Source: Acidobacteriota bacterium
GTDB lineage: Bacteria; Acidobacteriota; Terriglobia; Terriglobales; Acidobacteriaceae
Length of the DNA: 14,479 nucleotides
NCBI GenBank assembly: GCA_021851465.1
Contig: JAJZDL010000048.1
Location: 1 to 14,479 of the forward strand
Direction: 5' to 3'
Part shown: positions 7,228 through 13,082 of the stretch, piece after piece
Numbering within the stretch: position 1 is the first letter of the stretch
Layout of the letters: every line of letters starts with the position of its first letter
Made by a program: the position numbers and the translations under genes
Notes under the pieces: model-generated
What the model saw: only the letters and a program-made list of their open reading frames with translations
What the model was told of the DNA's origin: nothing
The model's database searches: none

Positions 7228-8049
7228 GTCGAAGATGGGCGGCGTGGAGCGGCCCGTGTACCGGTAGATGGCACACTCTTCGTCGCCCGTCGAGCCATAC
7301 TCCCTCTGCTGCGCGATGGCTTCCAGGTCGGCCGCGTGGTCTTCGGGAGACATGGCAACGTTGTCCAGAAAGAGCTGCGTGAAGGCGGGATTGCGGTCCA
7401 GTACGTCTGCGCACTCCGCGTTGACGTAGAGCAGGTCGAGCGTGCCGGGCCGCTGGGCGAACTGCCTCTCGATGCGGCGCAGCAACCGCTTTAGCACCGG
7501 TGCCTCGAAGGGATGAAAGAGAAACAGCAGCGTGGGCGTCGCTGGAAGCTCGAAGTCCAGTGCATCCTGCTCGGCAACCTCGATCGGTGCCGGTTGCGCG
7601 CATGTCGGGTCCTCGCGGTGGGTGCGCGCCCAGTGCTCCGCATTGCTCCGCGCGATGGCGGCCATCGTGGGGTTCAGCTCGATGCCGATGACATTGCAAA
7701 ACCTGTATTCACTGGCCACCAGCAGTCCGCGGCCCTTGCCGCAGCCCACGTCGATGAAGCTGTAGCGCTCGATCGGGTGCGGCGGCTGCGTCTCGCGCCA
7801 CTGCGCAATGAGCGAGCGCAGGATGCTTGGCGCAACACCGTAGTATGCGGTGACGTGCTCGTCGTTCGCGTGTCCCGTGGCGAGATGTTTGGCCGGCACC
7901 AGGCCACTCGTATCCACGCCATGCGCCTGGTCGAAGGGATGCACCGGATACTGCGTCAGCTTCAGCAGATCGCGCGCACGCCTCGGCGCGGGCACCGCGC
8001 GGAGCGCGGATTTAGCTGCTTCGGGTCTTGGCTTGGTGGAGATCTTCAC
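7216..8049 (-). CDS. Class I SAM-dependent methyltransferase, uncharacterised acidobacterial type
   Basis: 277 residues. The start is GTG at 8049, behind a weak GGA. No other usable in-frame start lies upstream, and the nearby ATG at 8059 is in another frame. The SAM-binding motif I is FIDVGCGKGRG at 98-108, followed by the acidic ribose-binding strand end GIELN at 122-126, so the Rossmann core is clear. A segment LLFLFHPFEAPVLKRLL near 173-189 occupies the motif IV region and is typical of a group of bacterial methyltransferases of unknown substrate. The first 60 residues (basic, proline-rich, then TQYPVHPFDQAHGVDT) form an extension before the core. It lies 32 bp downstream of the DUF59 gene on the same strand, so the two are probably co-transcribed. 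That may hint at a shared process but does not define a substrate. Confidence 0.82.
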   Translation of the reverse strand: MKISTKPRPEAAKSALRAVPAPRRARDLLKLTQYPVHPFDQAHGVDTSGLVPAKHLATGHANDEHVTAYYGVAPSILRSLIAQWRETQPPHPIERYSFIDVGCGKGRGLLVASEYRFCNVIGIELNPTMAAIARSNAEHWARTHREDPTCAQPAPIEVAEQDALDFELPATPTLLFLFHPFEAPVLKRLLRRIERQFAQRPGTLDLLYVNAECADVLDRNPAFTQLFLDNVAMSPEDHAADLEAIAQQREYGSTGDEECAIYRYTGRSTPPIFDPAA

Positions 8050-8081
8050 TCTGTTCCATGCATCGTTCGAGATCTTCGGTT

Positions 8082-8549
8082 CTATCGCAGTTGTACAAGA
8101 TTGTTTTTTCTCGTGGGAAAACTCTCTCGGCGTCCACGGCCCTCCTCTGCGCCGTTTTCACGCCCGCTCGCGCCGGTGGCCAGCCGCTTGCGGCCTTCCG
8201 GACTGATGCGCTCGGGCGTCCACATGGGTTGCCACACCAGCTCGACCTCGGTCTTGCTGACGCTCGCGAACGCGGCCAGCCGGTTCTCGATCTGCGCAAC
8301 GATCTGCGCCTGCGCCGAGCATCCCGGCGTCGTCAACGTCAGCCGGATGGCCACGCGGTAGCGTGCCGGGACGCCCACGATCCCAGCGCCCGGCGCCTCG
8401 CGATCCAGCGCCACGTCGATGCCGTAGACCAGCCCAAGATCGACGATGTTGCACGCGGCCTCGGGGTCGTAGCAGTCGCGCAGCGCGGCACGGATCTCGC
8501 CCTCGGTGAGCGGCGCGGCGGGAGCGGTCTGTGCGGTCGGAGGATGCAT
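8082..8549 (-). CDS. MIP18/DUF59 family Fe-S cluster assembly protein
   Basis: 155 residues. The N-terminal two-thirds is a MIP18-like (DUF59) domain, known from SufT, PaaD and eukaryotic Cia2 as a factor in maturation of Fe-S proteins. It shows the family blocks: an acidic helix ending in DPE at 28-30, NIVDLGLVY at 34-42 and LTTPGC at 72-77, whose C77 is the conserved reactive cysteine. WQPMWTPERISPEGRKRL at 106-123 is also typical. The last 30 residues (from about 126) are charged and low in complexity and look like a disordered tail. The ATG at 8549 lacks a strong Shine-Dalgarno sequence; TATCAT at 8565-8570 could be a -10 lying only 15 nt upstream. No suf or paa genes are nearby, so a SufT-like general role is more likely than phenylacetate breakdown. 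Confidence 0.88.
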   Translation of the reverse strand: MHPPTAQTAPAAPLTEGEIRAALRDCYDPEAACNIVDLGLVYGIDVALDREAPGAGIVGVPARYRVAIRLTLTTPGCSAQAQIVAQIENRLAAFASVSKTEVELVWQPMWTPERISPEGRKRLATGASGRENGAEEGRGRRESFPTRKNNLVQLR

Positions 8550-8706
8550 GGGGCCTGCATTCTTATGATAGCGTCTGTCGGCGCACCCGACCGCGCCCGG
8601 GATGAAGAAAGCAAGCTGCGTTGCAACGGAGAGAGCGCCGGCACCGCGGCCTTGCAGGAGACGAGCCGAGGCGGCAATGCGCAGGACGATCGGTTCCCAG
8701 AATGAC

Positions 8707-9420
8707 TCAGGCCGAAAGCTGCTCCAACTTCTCCGGGGCGAGGATCAGGATGGAGACACCGTGGATATGGATCAGCTTCTCGCGCTTGAAGCGGCCGAGC
8801 ATCCGGGTCATCGTCTCGCGAGAGCATCCGACCAGGTTGGCCAGCTCCTCGTGAGTCAACGCCATCGTGAAGCGCATCTCGCTCTTGCCGCAGGACTCCG
8901 CCCGGCCCCAGTCCAGCAGCACCGCCGCCAGCCGGCCCGCCGTGGAGCCGGAAAGCGCCAGCCGCCGCGCGTCGAAGAACGCCGACTTGTACTCTTCGCT
9001 CAGCGACTTGGCCGCATGGAGGCTGGCATCGCCATGCTTCTTGAGAAATGCAAGAAACTCCTCCCGCCGGATGCTCTTGACCTCGGTCGGCTGCACAGTC
9101 TGCGCCGTCACCTCGTACTTGGAGCCGGAGATCACCGCGCCCAGCCCGAGAATGTCGCCCGGCATGGCTATCTTCAGGATCAGCGTCCGCCCTTCCTTCG
9201 ATGTGCAGGAGAGCTTGACCTGCCCGGTGCAGATCACAAAGACACCCTGGCTCGGCGCATTCTCCAGAAACAGTGTCGCCCCCGACGGAAGAAGCGTGCT
9301 CGTGCCGATCACATCGAAGTCCGCCAAGGCAGCATCGTCCAGGCTGCAAAACATGCGCAAAGACCGAAGATCGCAGTTCACACAATGGCGCGCCGGGCGG
9401 ATTATGGGCGTGGGATGCAT
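8707..9420 (-). CDS. Crp/Fnr family transcriptional regulator with clustered N-terminal cysteines
   Basis: 237 residues. The ATG at 9420 follows GAGGT by 10 nt. The order is a short Cys-rich N-terminus (C13, C16, C25), a cupin-like sensor beta-roll at about 30-120, a dimerisation helix at about 125-160, and a winged helix-turn-helix at about 175-230. LTHEELANLVGCSRETMTRM (188-207) contains the SRET recognition helix, so DNA contacts resemble those of FNR/CRP. The cAMP-binding RSA motif is absent. C-X2-C-X8-C resembles the N-terminal cluster ligands of FNR (C-X2-C-X5-C in E. coli), but no cysteine stands where E. coli C122 would be; C64 and C72 are the nearest candidates. An oxygen- or NO-sensing Fe-S form is therefore possible, not proven. 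The gene is 260 bp downstream of mtnA behind two hairpins and probably has its own promoter. Confidence 0.9.
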   Translation of the reverse strand: MHPTPIIRPARHCVNCDLRSLRMFCSLDDAALADFDVIGTSTLLPSGATLFLENAPSQGVFVICTGQVKLSCTSKEGRTLILKIAMPGDILGLGAVISGSKYEVTAQTVQPTEVKSIRREEFLAFLKKHGDASLHAAKSLSEEYKSAFFDARRLALSGSTAGRLAAVLLDWGRAESCGKSEMRFTMALTHEELANLVGCSRETMTRMLGRFKREKLIHIHGVSILILAPEKLEQLSA

Positions 9421-9524
9421 TTCGAGTCTTACCTCCCCGCCACGACAGAGACGGAGAATGCGACCGTGGCGGTTAGGATGCGGCTGAGCATGGACCCTCT
9501 TGACCGCATCGTCTCAGGAGGCAT

Positions 9525-9542
9525 GATAGAGATTTCTATCTC
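9525..9542 (-). promoter_or_regulatory. Overlapping palindromes upstream of the Crp/Fnr gene (possible FNR-like box)
   Basis: GAGAT-N4-ATCTC at 9529-9542 has the 5-4-5 layout and GAT-N4-ATC core of FNR/CRP-family sites (consensus TTGAT-N4-ATCAA). It overlaps a second dyad, GATAGA-N4-TCTATC, at 9525-9540. Both lie about 105-122 bp before the regulator's ATG and 140 bp beyond the mtnA end. Self-control by the Crp/Fnr protein is a natural guess. The outer bases differ from the classical FNR consensus. Confidence 0.4.
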
Positions 9543-9602
9543 AAGAGTTTAGCATAGAGCCTCGCAAAGCAATGAAGGCGCAGCCGATTGGCCTGCTATC
9601 AC

Positions 9603-9623
9603 CCCCATGCTGCCCGCATGGGG
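9603..9623 (-). terminator. Second hairpin downstream of mtnA
   Basis: CCCCATGC-TGCCC-GCATGGGG is a perfect 8-bp stem with a 5-nt loop, 58 nt past the mtnA stop codon. No T-run follows on the minus strand. With the hairpin at 9636-9666 it forms a tandem pair that probably insulates mtnA from the Crp/Fnr gene. Confidence 0.5.
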
Positions 9624-9635
9624 AAACCGGAGACG

Positions 9636-9666
9636 TGCCGCGCCGCAGGCATTGCCCGGCGCGGCA
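9636..9666 (-). terminator. First hairpin downstream of mtnA
   Basis: The arms TGCCGCGCCG (9636-9645) and CGGCGCGGCA (9657-9666) form a perfect, very GC-rich 10-bp stem with an 11-nt loop, starting 15 nt past the mtnA stop at 9681-9683. No T-run follows. The placement and stability favour a transcript-end structure. Confidence 0.55.
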
Positions 9667-9680
9667 GCTTCGGCGCATCC

Positions 9681-10754
9681 CTACGCTGAAGTCAACTCCG
9701 TGCGCAGGTGCGCTTCGTCCGCCATCGCGCGGATCGACTCCATGTAGGGCGCGCGCAACACGCCGCGTTCGGTCACGATGGCCGTGACGTACTTCGCAGG
9801 CGTCACATCGAACGCTGGGTTCTCGATCCCCACGCCGTCCGGCGTCATCTGCCTGCCGTTGGAGTGCGTCACCTCGCGTGCGTCGCGCTGCTCGATGGGG
9901 ATCAGGTCGCCGCTGCCGGTCGCCCTATCGACCGTGGACCACGGTGCCGCAACATAAAACGGGATCCCGTGCTCGCGGGCCAGCACCGCAACGCCGTAGG
10001 TGCCGATCTTGTTGGCCACATCGCCGTTGGCCGCGATCCTGTCCGAACCCACGATCACCGCCTGGATGCGCCCCTGCCGCATCAACGAGGCCGCCATGTT
10101 GTCGCACAGCACCGTCGTCGGAATGTTGTCCTTCATCAGCTCCCACGCGGTCAGCCGCGCGCCTTGCAGGAACGGTCGCGTCTCATCCGCGTAGACGTCG
10201 ATCTTGTGGCCGCGCTCGATCGCCGCGCGAATGACGCCCAGCGCCGTGCCGTAGCCGCAGGTGGCCAGCGCCCCGGCGTTGCAGTGCGTCAGCACCGTGC
10301 CCTCCATCGGCAGCAGCGCCGCGCCGTGCGCCCCCATCCGCCTGCACGCGGCGATGTCCTCGTCGTACATCTGCCGCGCCTTCGCCACCACCGCCACCTT
10401 GATCTCTGCAATCGACGTGCCCTGCGCGGCCAGCGAGTTGTACAGCCCGCGCACCTCGTCGATGCCCCAGAAGAGGTTCACCGCCGTGGGCCGCGTCTCG
10501 GCCAGCGTCTTCGCGATGACGGCGACCTCCGCGGTCAATGCCTCCATCGTCGTCGCCCTGCTGCGCTCGATGCCCAGCGCAACCCCCATCGCCGCCGCCA
10601 CGCCGATGGCCGGCGCCCCGCGCACAATCATGTCGCGGATGACGGTCGCCACCTGCTTGTAGTCCGTCGCAAGCACATACGTCTCCTCCAGCGGAAGCTT
10701 CGTCTGGTCGAGAAAATTCACGCCTTCCGGCAGCCATTCAAGGGTGGGGATCAT
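9681..10754 (-). CDS. mtnA: S-methyl-5-thioribose-1-phosphate isomerase
   Basis: 357 residues, normal family length. MtnA converts 5-methylthioribose 1-phosphate to 5-methylthioribulose 1-phosphate in the methionine salvage pathway, in the cytoplasm. Family marks are RGAPAIG at 45-51, the catalytic cysteine C158 in THCNAGALAT, ETRP at 191-194, and the catalytic aspartate D238 in GSDRIAANGDVANKIGTY (233-253), matching Cys160 and Asp240 of the B. subtilis enzyme. The same fold occurs in eIF2B-like proteins, but these residues favour MtnA. The ATG at 10754 has no Shine-Dalgarno sequence; a TAAAAT hexamer lies 8 nt before it, which would make the transcript leaderless or nearly so. No other salvage gene (mtnB, mtnC, mtnD, mtnK or mtnP) is in the window. 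It is divergent from the DUF4160 gene and followed by two hairpins. Confidence 0.96.
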   Translation of the reverse strand: MIPTLEWLPEGVNFLDQTKLPLEETYVLATDYKQVATVIRDMIVRGAPAIGVAAAMGVALGIERSRATTMEALTAEVAVIAKTLAETRPTAVNLFWGIDEVRGLYNSLAAQGTSIAEIKVAVVAKARQMYDEDIAACRRMGAHGAALLPMEGTVLTHCNAGALATCGYGTALGVIRAAIERGHKIDVYADETRPFLQGARLTAWELMKDNIPTTVLCDNMAASLMRQGRIQAVIVGSDRIAANGDVANKIGTYGVAVLAREHGIPFYVAAPWSTVDRATGSGDLIPIEQRDAREVTHSNGRQMTPDGVGIENPAFDVTPAKYVTAIVTERGVLRAPYMESIRAMADEAHLRTELTSA

Positions 10755-10762
10755 GTCGTTCT

Positions 10763-10768
10763 ATTTTA
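10763..10768 (-). promoter_or_regulatory. -10-like hexamer 8 nt before the mtnA start codon
   Basis: TAAAAT on the minus strand is separated from the mtnA ATG by only 8 nt, with no Shine-Dalgarno sequence between. If it is a real -10, transcription would begin at or within a few bases of the ATG, giving a leaderless mRNA. No clear -35 is visible. Confidence 0.35.
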
Positions 10769-10802
10769 GCGAAGTTGTGATTTTCTGGGTTACGATTGGG
10801 AT

Positions 10803-11063
10803 GTGGGCAGTGTTTCTTTCGATGGAGTCTGCTTTCGTATCTACACGCACGACCATCATCCGCCGCACGCGCACGGATTTTATGGTTCGGTCTCGGTCGT
10901 CGTTGAGTTTGGAGATTTGGAGAACATCGGAGTTCGTCGCGGTTCGGTACAACCGCCGAACGCGAAACGCAACCAGATTCGCAAGATCGTAGACACGGCG
11001 GTAGAACACTACCCAGAGTTGATGAAGATGTGGGAGGCGACGCATGGCCAGGTTGAGCGCTGA
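10803..11063 (+). CDS. DUF4160 domain protein, possible toxin-antitoxin component
   Basis: 86 residues, the usual size for DUF4160. The start is GTG at 10803; an in-frame stop lies 36 bases upstream and no ATG is available in frame. GGGA just upstream is a poor ribosome site. The HHPPHAHGFY segment at 18-27 is the family hallmark (P-P/H-H-x-H), followed by a beta-strand pair (VSVVVEF) and a C-terminal helix with VDTAVEHYPELMKMWEAT, where the W is typical. The function is unknown. DUF4160 genes are often found next to DUF2442 genes as small mobile pairs, and here the two overlap by 20 bp. Base composition is visibly less GC-rich than in the flanking minus-strand genes, which suggests acquisition. 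Confidence 0.82.
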   Translation: MGSVSFDGVCFRIYTHDHHPPHAHGFYGSVSVVVEFGDLENIGVRRGSVQPPNAKRNQIRKIVDTAVEHYPELMKMWEATHGQVER

Positions 11064-11418
11064 TATTGACGAACAGATCGACCGCGCAATCGCAAACGCC
11101 CGCGATCCATACGACTACGAGGTCGCGGTCTCCGCTGAGTACGACCGAAGCCGTGAACTGCTGCTCGTAAAACTGAAATCGGGGCAGTGGCTGGCCATTC
11201 CGCGTGAGGACCTCCAGGACCTGGCCGACGCAGACCCAGACAAGGTCGGTAAAGTCGAGCTTGAGATGCTCGGAATGGCCCTCCACTGGGAAGAACTGGA
11301 TGTTGACTTTCGAGTGGATGGACTGCGGCAGGGCCTTTACGGCAGCGAACGCTGGATGAAGCAGCTAGAGCAGCGACGCCGCAAGAACGCCGCCGCTGCC
11401 CTGCCGCGAACCGCATAG
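11044..11418 (+). CDS. DUF2442 domain protein, partner of the DUF4160 gene
   Basis: 124 residues. The ATG at 11044 follows GGGAGG at good spacing and overlaps the end of the DUF4160 gene by 20 bp, so translation is probably coupled. Residues about 24-105 match the DUF2442 pattern: paired strands (EVAVSAEYD, LLLVKLKSGQWLAIP), then LEMLGMALHWEELDVDFRVDGL at 74-95, where W82 and the D-rich end correspond to the family's conserved W-x-x-L-D block. The first 23 residues and the basic Arg/Lys/Ala C-terminus (from about 110) extend beyond the domain. DUF2442 is proposed as a DNA-binding or antitoxin-like partner of DUF4160; this is not established. The gene ends 7 bp before the convergent pyrE. Confidence 0.8.
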   Translation: MARLSADIDEQIDRAIANARDPYDYEVAVSAEYDRSRELLLVKLKSGQWLAIPREDLQDLADADPDKVGKVELEMLGMALHWEELDVDFRVDGLRQGLYGSERWMKQLEQRRRKNAAAALPRTA

Positions 11419-11425
11419 ATGCCCG

Positions 11426-12094
11426 CTATTTGTGCAACGCCAGATGCGCCTTGCGCACGTCTTTGGCGGTGAAGACGCAGATAAAGGGCAGGTCCTCGTC
11501 GGATGGCACCTCGGCCAGGGCCTGTTCGATGATGAGCCGACCGCCCTGCTCGCGGTTCACCAGGCAGAGCACTCCGGCGACGATCATTCCGGCCTCGCGC
11601 GCCGCCTCGATTGCGGTGACGGTGGAGCCGCCCGTGGTGCATACATCGTCGACGATCACAACCTGCGCGCCGGGCTGTAGAAAGCCTTCGATGCGCCGCC
11701 CCGTGCCGTGCGACTTCTCCGCCTTGCGCACCAGGAACCCGTGGACCGGCGTCGGCGCAGGGCCGGCGTCTTCCCCGTCGAGACCGAGCTCGCTCGAAAG
11801 CGCGCGCACCTCGTTGTACTCGGCCAGCGCCCAGGCGCTCGCGCTGGCGACGTTGGAGACCAGTGGGTCGGCCCCCATCGTCAGCCCGCCCACGGCAACC
11901 GCCGACGGCATGTGCTCGCGCATCAGTTCATACATCGCCAGCCCGGCCAGCCGTCCGCCCTCGGCGTGCAGCGTGGTGGTGCGGCAGTCGATGTAGTAGT
12001 CGGACTTGAGTCCGCTGGCCAGGGTGAAGTCGCCCAGCTTGAAGGAGTAGGTGGCAATCAGGTCGAGCAGCGCAGCGCGGATGTCGGTTGTCAT
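11426..12094 (-). CDS. pyrE: Orotate phosphoribosyltransferase
   Basis: 222 residues. PyrE joins orotate and PRPP to give orotidine 5'-phosphate in pyrimidine synthesis. Marks are FTLASGLKSDYYIDCR at 23-38, the flexible catalytic loop KAEKSHGTGRRIEG at 124-137, and the PRPP-binding VVIVDDVCTTGGST at 145-158. Between about 84 and 116 there is an insert of roughly 20 residues, rich in acidic residues and Ala/Pro, compared with compact PyrE proteins; it falls at the surface before the catalytic loop, so activity should be kept. The ATG at 12094 lacks a Shine-Dalgarno sequence and has TACAAT 10 nt upstream. It is 64 bp downstream of the CPBP protease gene on the same strand and could be read from either its own promoter or the uvrA unit. 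Confidence 0.95.
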   Translation of the reverse strand: MTTDIRAALLDLIATYSFKLGDFTLASGLKSDYYIDCRTTTLHAEGGRLAGLAMYELMREHMPSAVAVGGLTMGADPLVSNVASASAWALAEYNEVRALSSELGLDGEDAGPAPTPVHGFLVRKAEKSHGTGRRIEGFLQPGAQVVIVDDVCTTGGSTVTAIEAAREAGMIVAGVLCLVNREQGGRLIIEQALAEVPSDEDLPFICVFTAKDVRKAHLALHK

Positions 12095-12104
12095 GGCTGT
12101 GCAA

Positions 12105-12110
12105 ATTGTA
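12105..12110 (-). promoter_or_regulatory. -10-like hexamer 10 nt before the pyrE start codon
   Basis: TACAAT on the minus strand ends 10 nt before the pyrE ATG, with no Shine-Dalgarno sequence between. This again suggests a very short or absent leader, and hence no room for a classical pyrimidine-sensing attenuator. No clear -35 is seen. Confidence 0.35.
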
Positions 12111-12158
12111 GCGGAGAACGGCAGCGGCCCGCCCGCTACTCTTCCAGCGGCACGGCCG

Positions 12159-13082
12159 TTATTGCGTCATGCGCTCCAGGTGCCGGTAGCCGCCGGTCTG
12201 CACCATCACCGCAAGAAACACAAAGCCGTTGTACGCCCCATGCACCAGCACGGACGCGGCCACCGACTGCGTCTTCACGCGCACAAAAGTTAGCAGCAGC
12301 GAGATGGCGAAGAGCACCAGCAGCGCCGCCCACAGGTGCGCCACCTGGCTCGCGTGCAGCAACGCGAAGAGAAGACTGGTCAACACCGCGGAAAATATCA
12401 ACGACGCCGGGGTAAGCGTTGCGGTGGACTGCCAGCGCGCGCGCGCCTCTTCGGTGCGCGGCAGGCTCAGCCAGTCGTATGCGATGGCGAAGGCGGGCAG
12501 CAGAAAGCCACGAAAGCATATCTCCTCGAAGAGCGGCGCCATGACCGTGCCGAAGAGGGTGATGAGCCACGCATCGGCCTGTGTGCGCAGAAAATCGTCG
12601 ACCGGCACGGTCTTCGGAGGCGTAATGAAGTTGGTGACGAATTGCACCGCCACGCCGAGCAGCAGGCCGAGCCCGAGCAGCCTCGCAGCCTGGCCGCGCG
12701 CGGCCGGCCAACGCCACTGGATCCCATCCAGAAAGCCGCGCCGCCACAGATGCGGATAGAAAAACCACGCCGCCAGCAATGTGGTCAGGTACGTCGTCGC
12801 CAGCAGCGCGAGCTGCATCTTTGGATGGAGCACCTTGGTCGCGCCGCCCTGCACCGTTCCCGGCAACCATCCCAGCGCGGCCAGCACAAGCTCGAAGAAG
12901 ACCAGCAGCACGCCGGTGAAGCCGGCAAAGAGCAGCGCATGGCCCAGGTTGGGGATGCGCCGCGCCGGAGCGCCGTCTTCCTGGCCGGCAGGGACCTCTG
13001 TCTCCGCCGTGCCATCGAGGCGCGGCGTCTCCTCCTGCGGCCTCGACGCGTCTTCGGAACCGTCTACGGGCAAGAGACTCAT
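12159..13082 (-). CDS. CPBP family intramembrane glutamic endopeptidase
   Basis: 307 residues. The ATG at 13082 overlaps the uvrA stop as ATGA and has AGAGGA 11-13 nt upstream inside uvrA, so translational coupling is likely. The frame stays open far upstream, but that part is antiparallel shadow of uvrA, not a fusion. Residues 1-45 are hydrophilic and acidic (cytoplasmic or disordered). Hydrophobic segments follow at about 48-72, 89-109, 132-154, 170-205, 226-268 and 273-294. The three CPBP/ABI motifs are complete: EEICFR at 186-191, F239-A-L-L-H243, and H281-G-A-Y-N285. Characterised relatives are Rce1-type CAAX proteases and bacteriocin self-immunity proteins. Bacterial housekeeping copies mostly have unknown substrates. 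Pairing with uvrA may be positional only. Confidence 0.93.
   Translation of the reverse strand: MSLLPVDGSEDASRPQEETPRLDGTAETEVPAGQEDGAPARRIPNLGHALLFAGFTGVLLVFFELVLAALGWLPGTVQGGATKVLHPKMQLALLATTYLTTLLAAWFFYPHLWRRGFLDGIQWRWPAARGQAARLLGLGLLLGVAVQFVTNFITPPKTVPVDDFLRTQADAWLITLFGTVMAPLFEEICFRGFLLPAFAIAYDWLSLPRTEEARARWQSTATLTPASLIFSAVLTSLLFALLHASQVAHLWAALLVLFAISLLLTFVRVKTQSVAASVLVHGAYNGFVFLAVMVQTGGYRHLERMTQ

Noticed and set aside
8619..8628. Perfect 10-bp palindrome CGTTGCAACG between the Crp/Fnr and DUF59 genes
   Set aside because: It is short, about 70 bp upstream of the DUF59 start with no promoter element around it, and a single 10-bp palindrome is expected by chance in a window of this size.
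7513..8705. Plus-strand open frames opposite the methyltransferase and DUF59 genes
   Set aside because: They have no recognisable domain and poor starts, and they mirror well-supported minus-strand genes.
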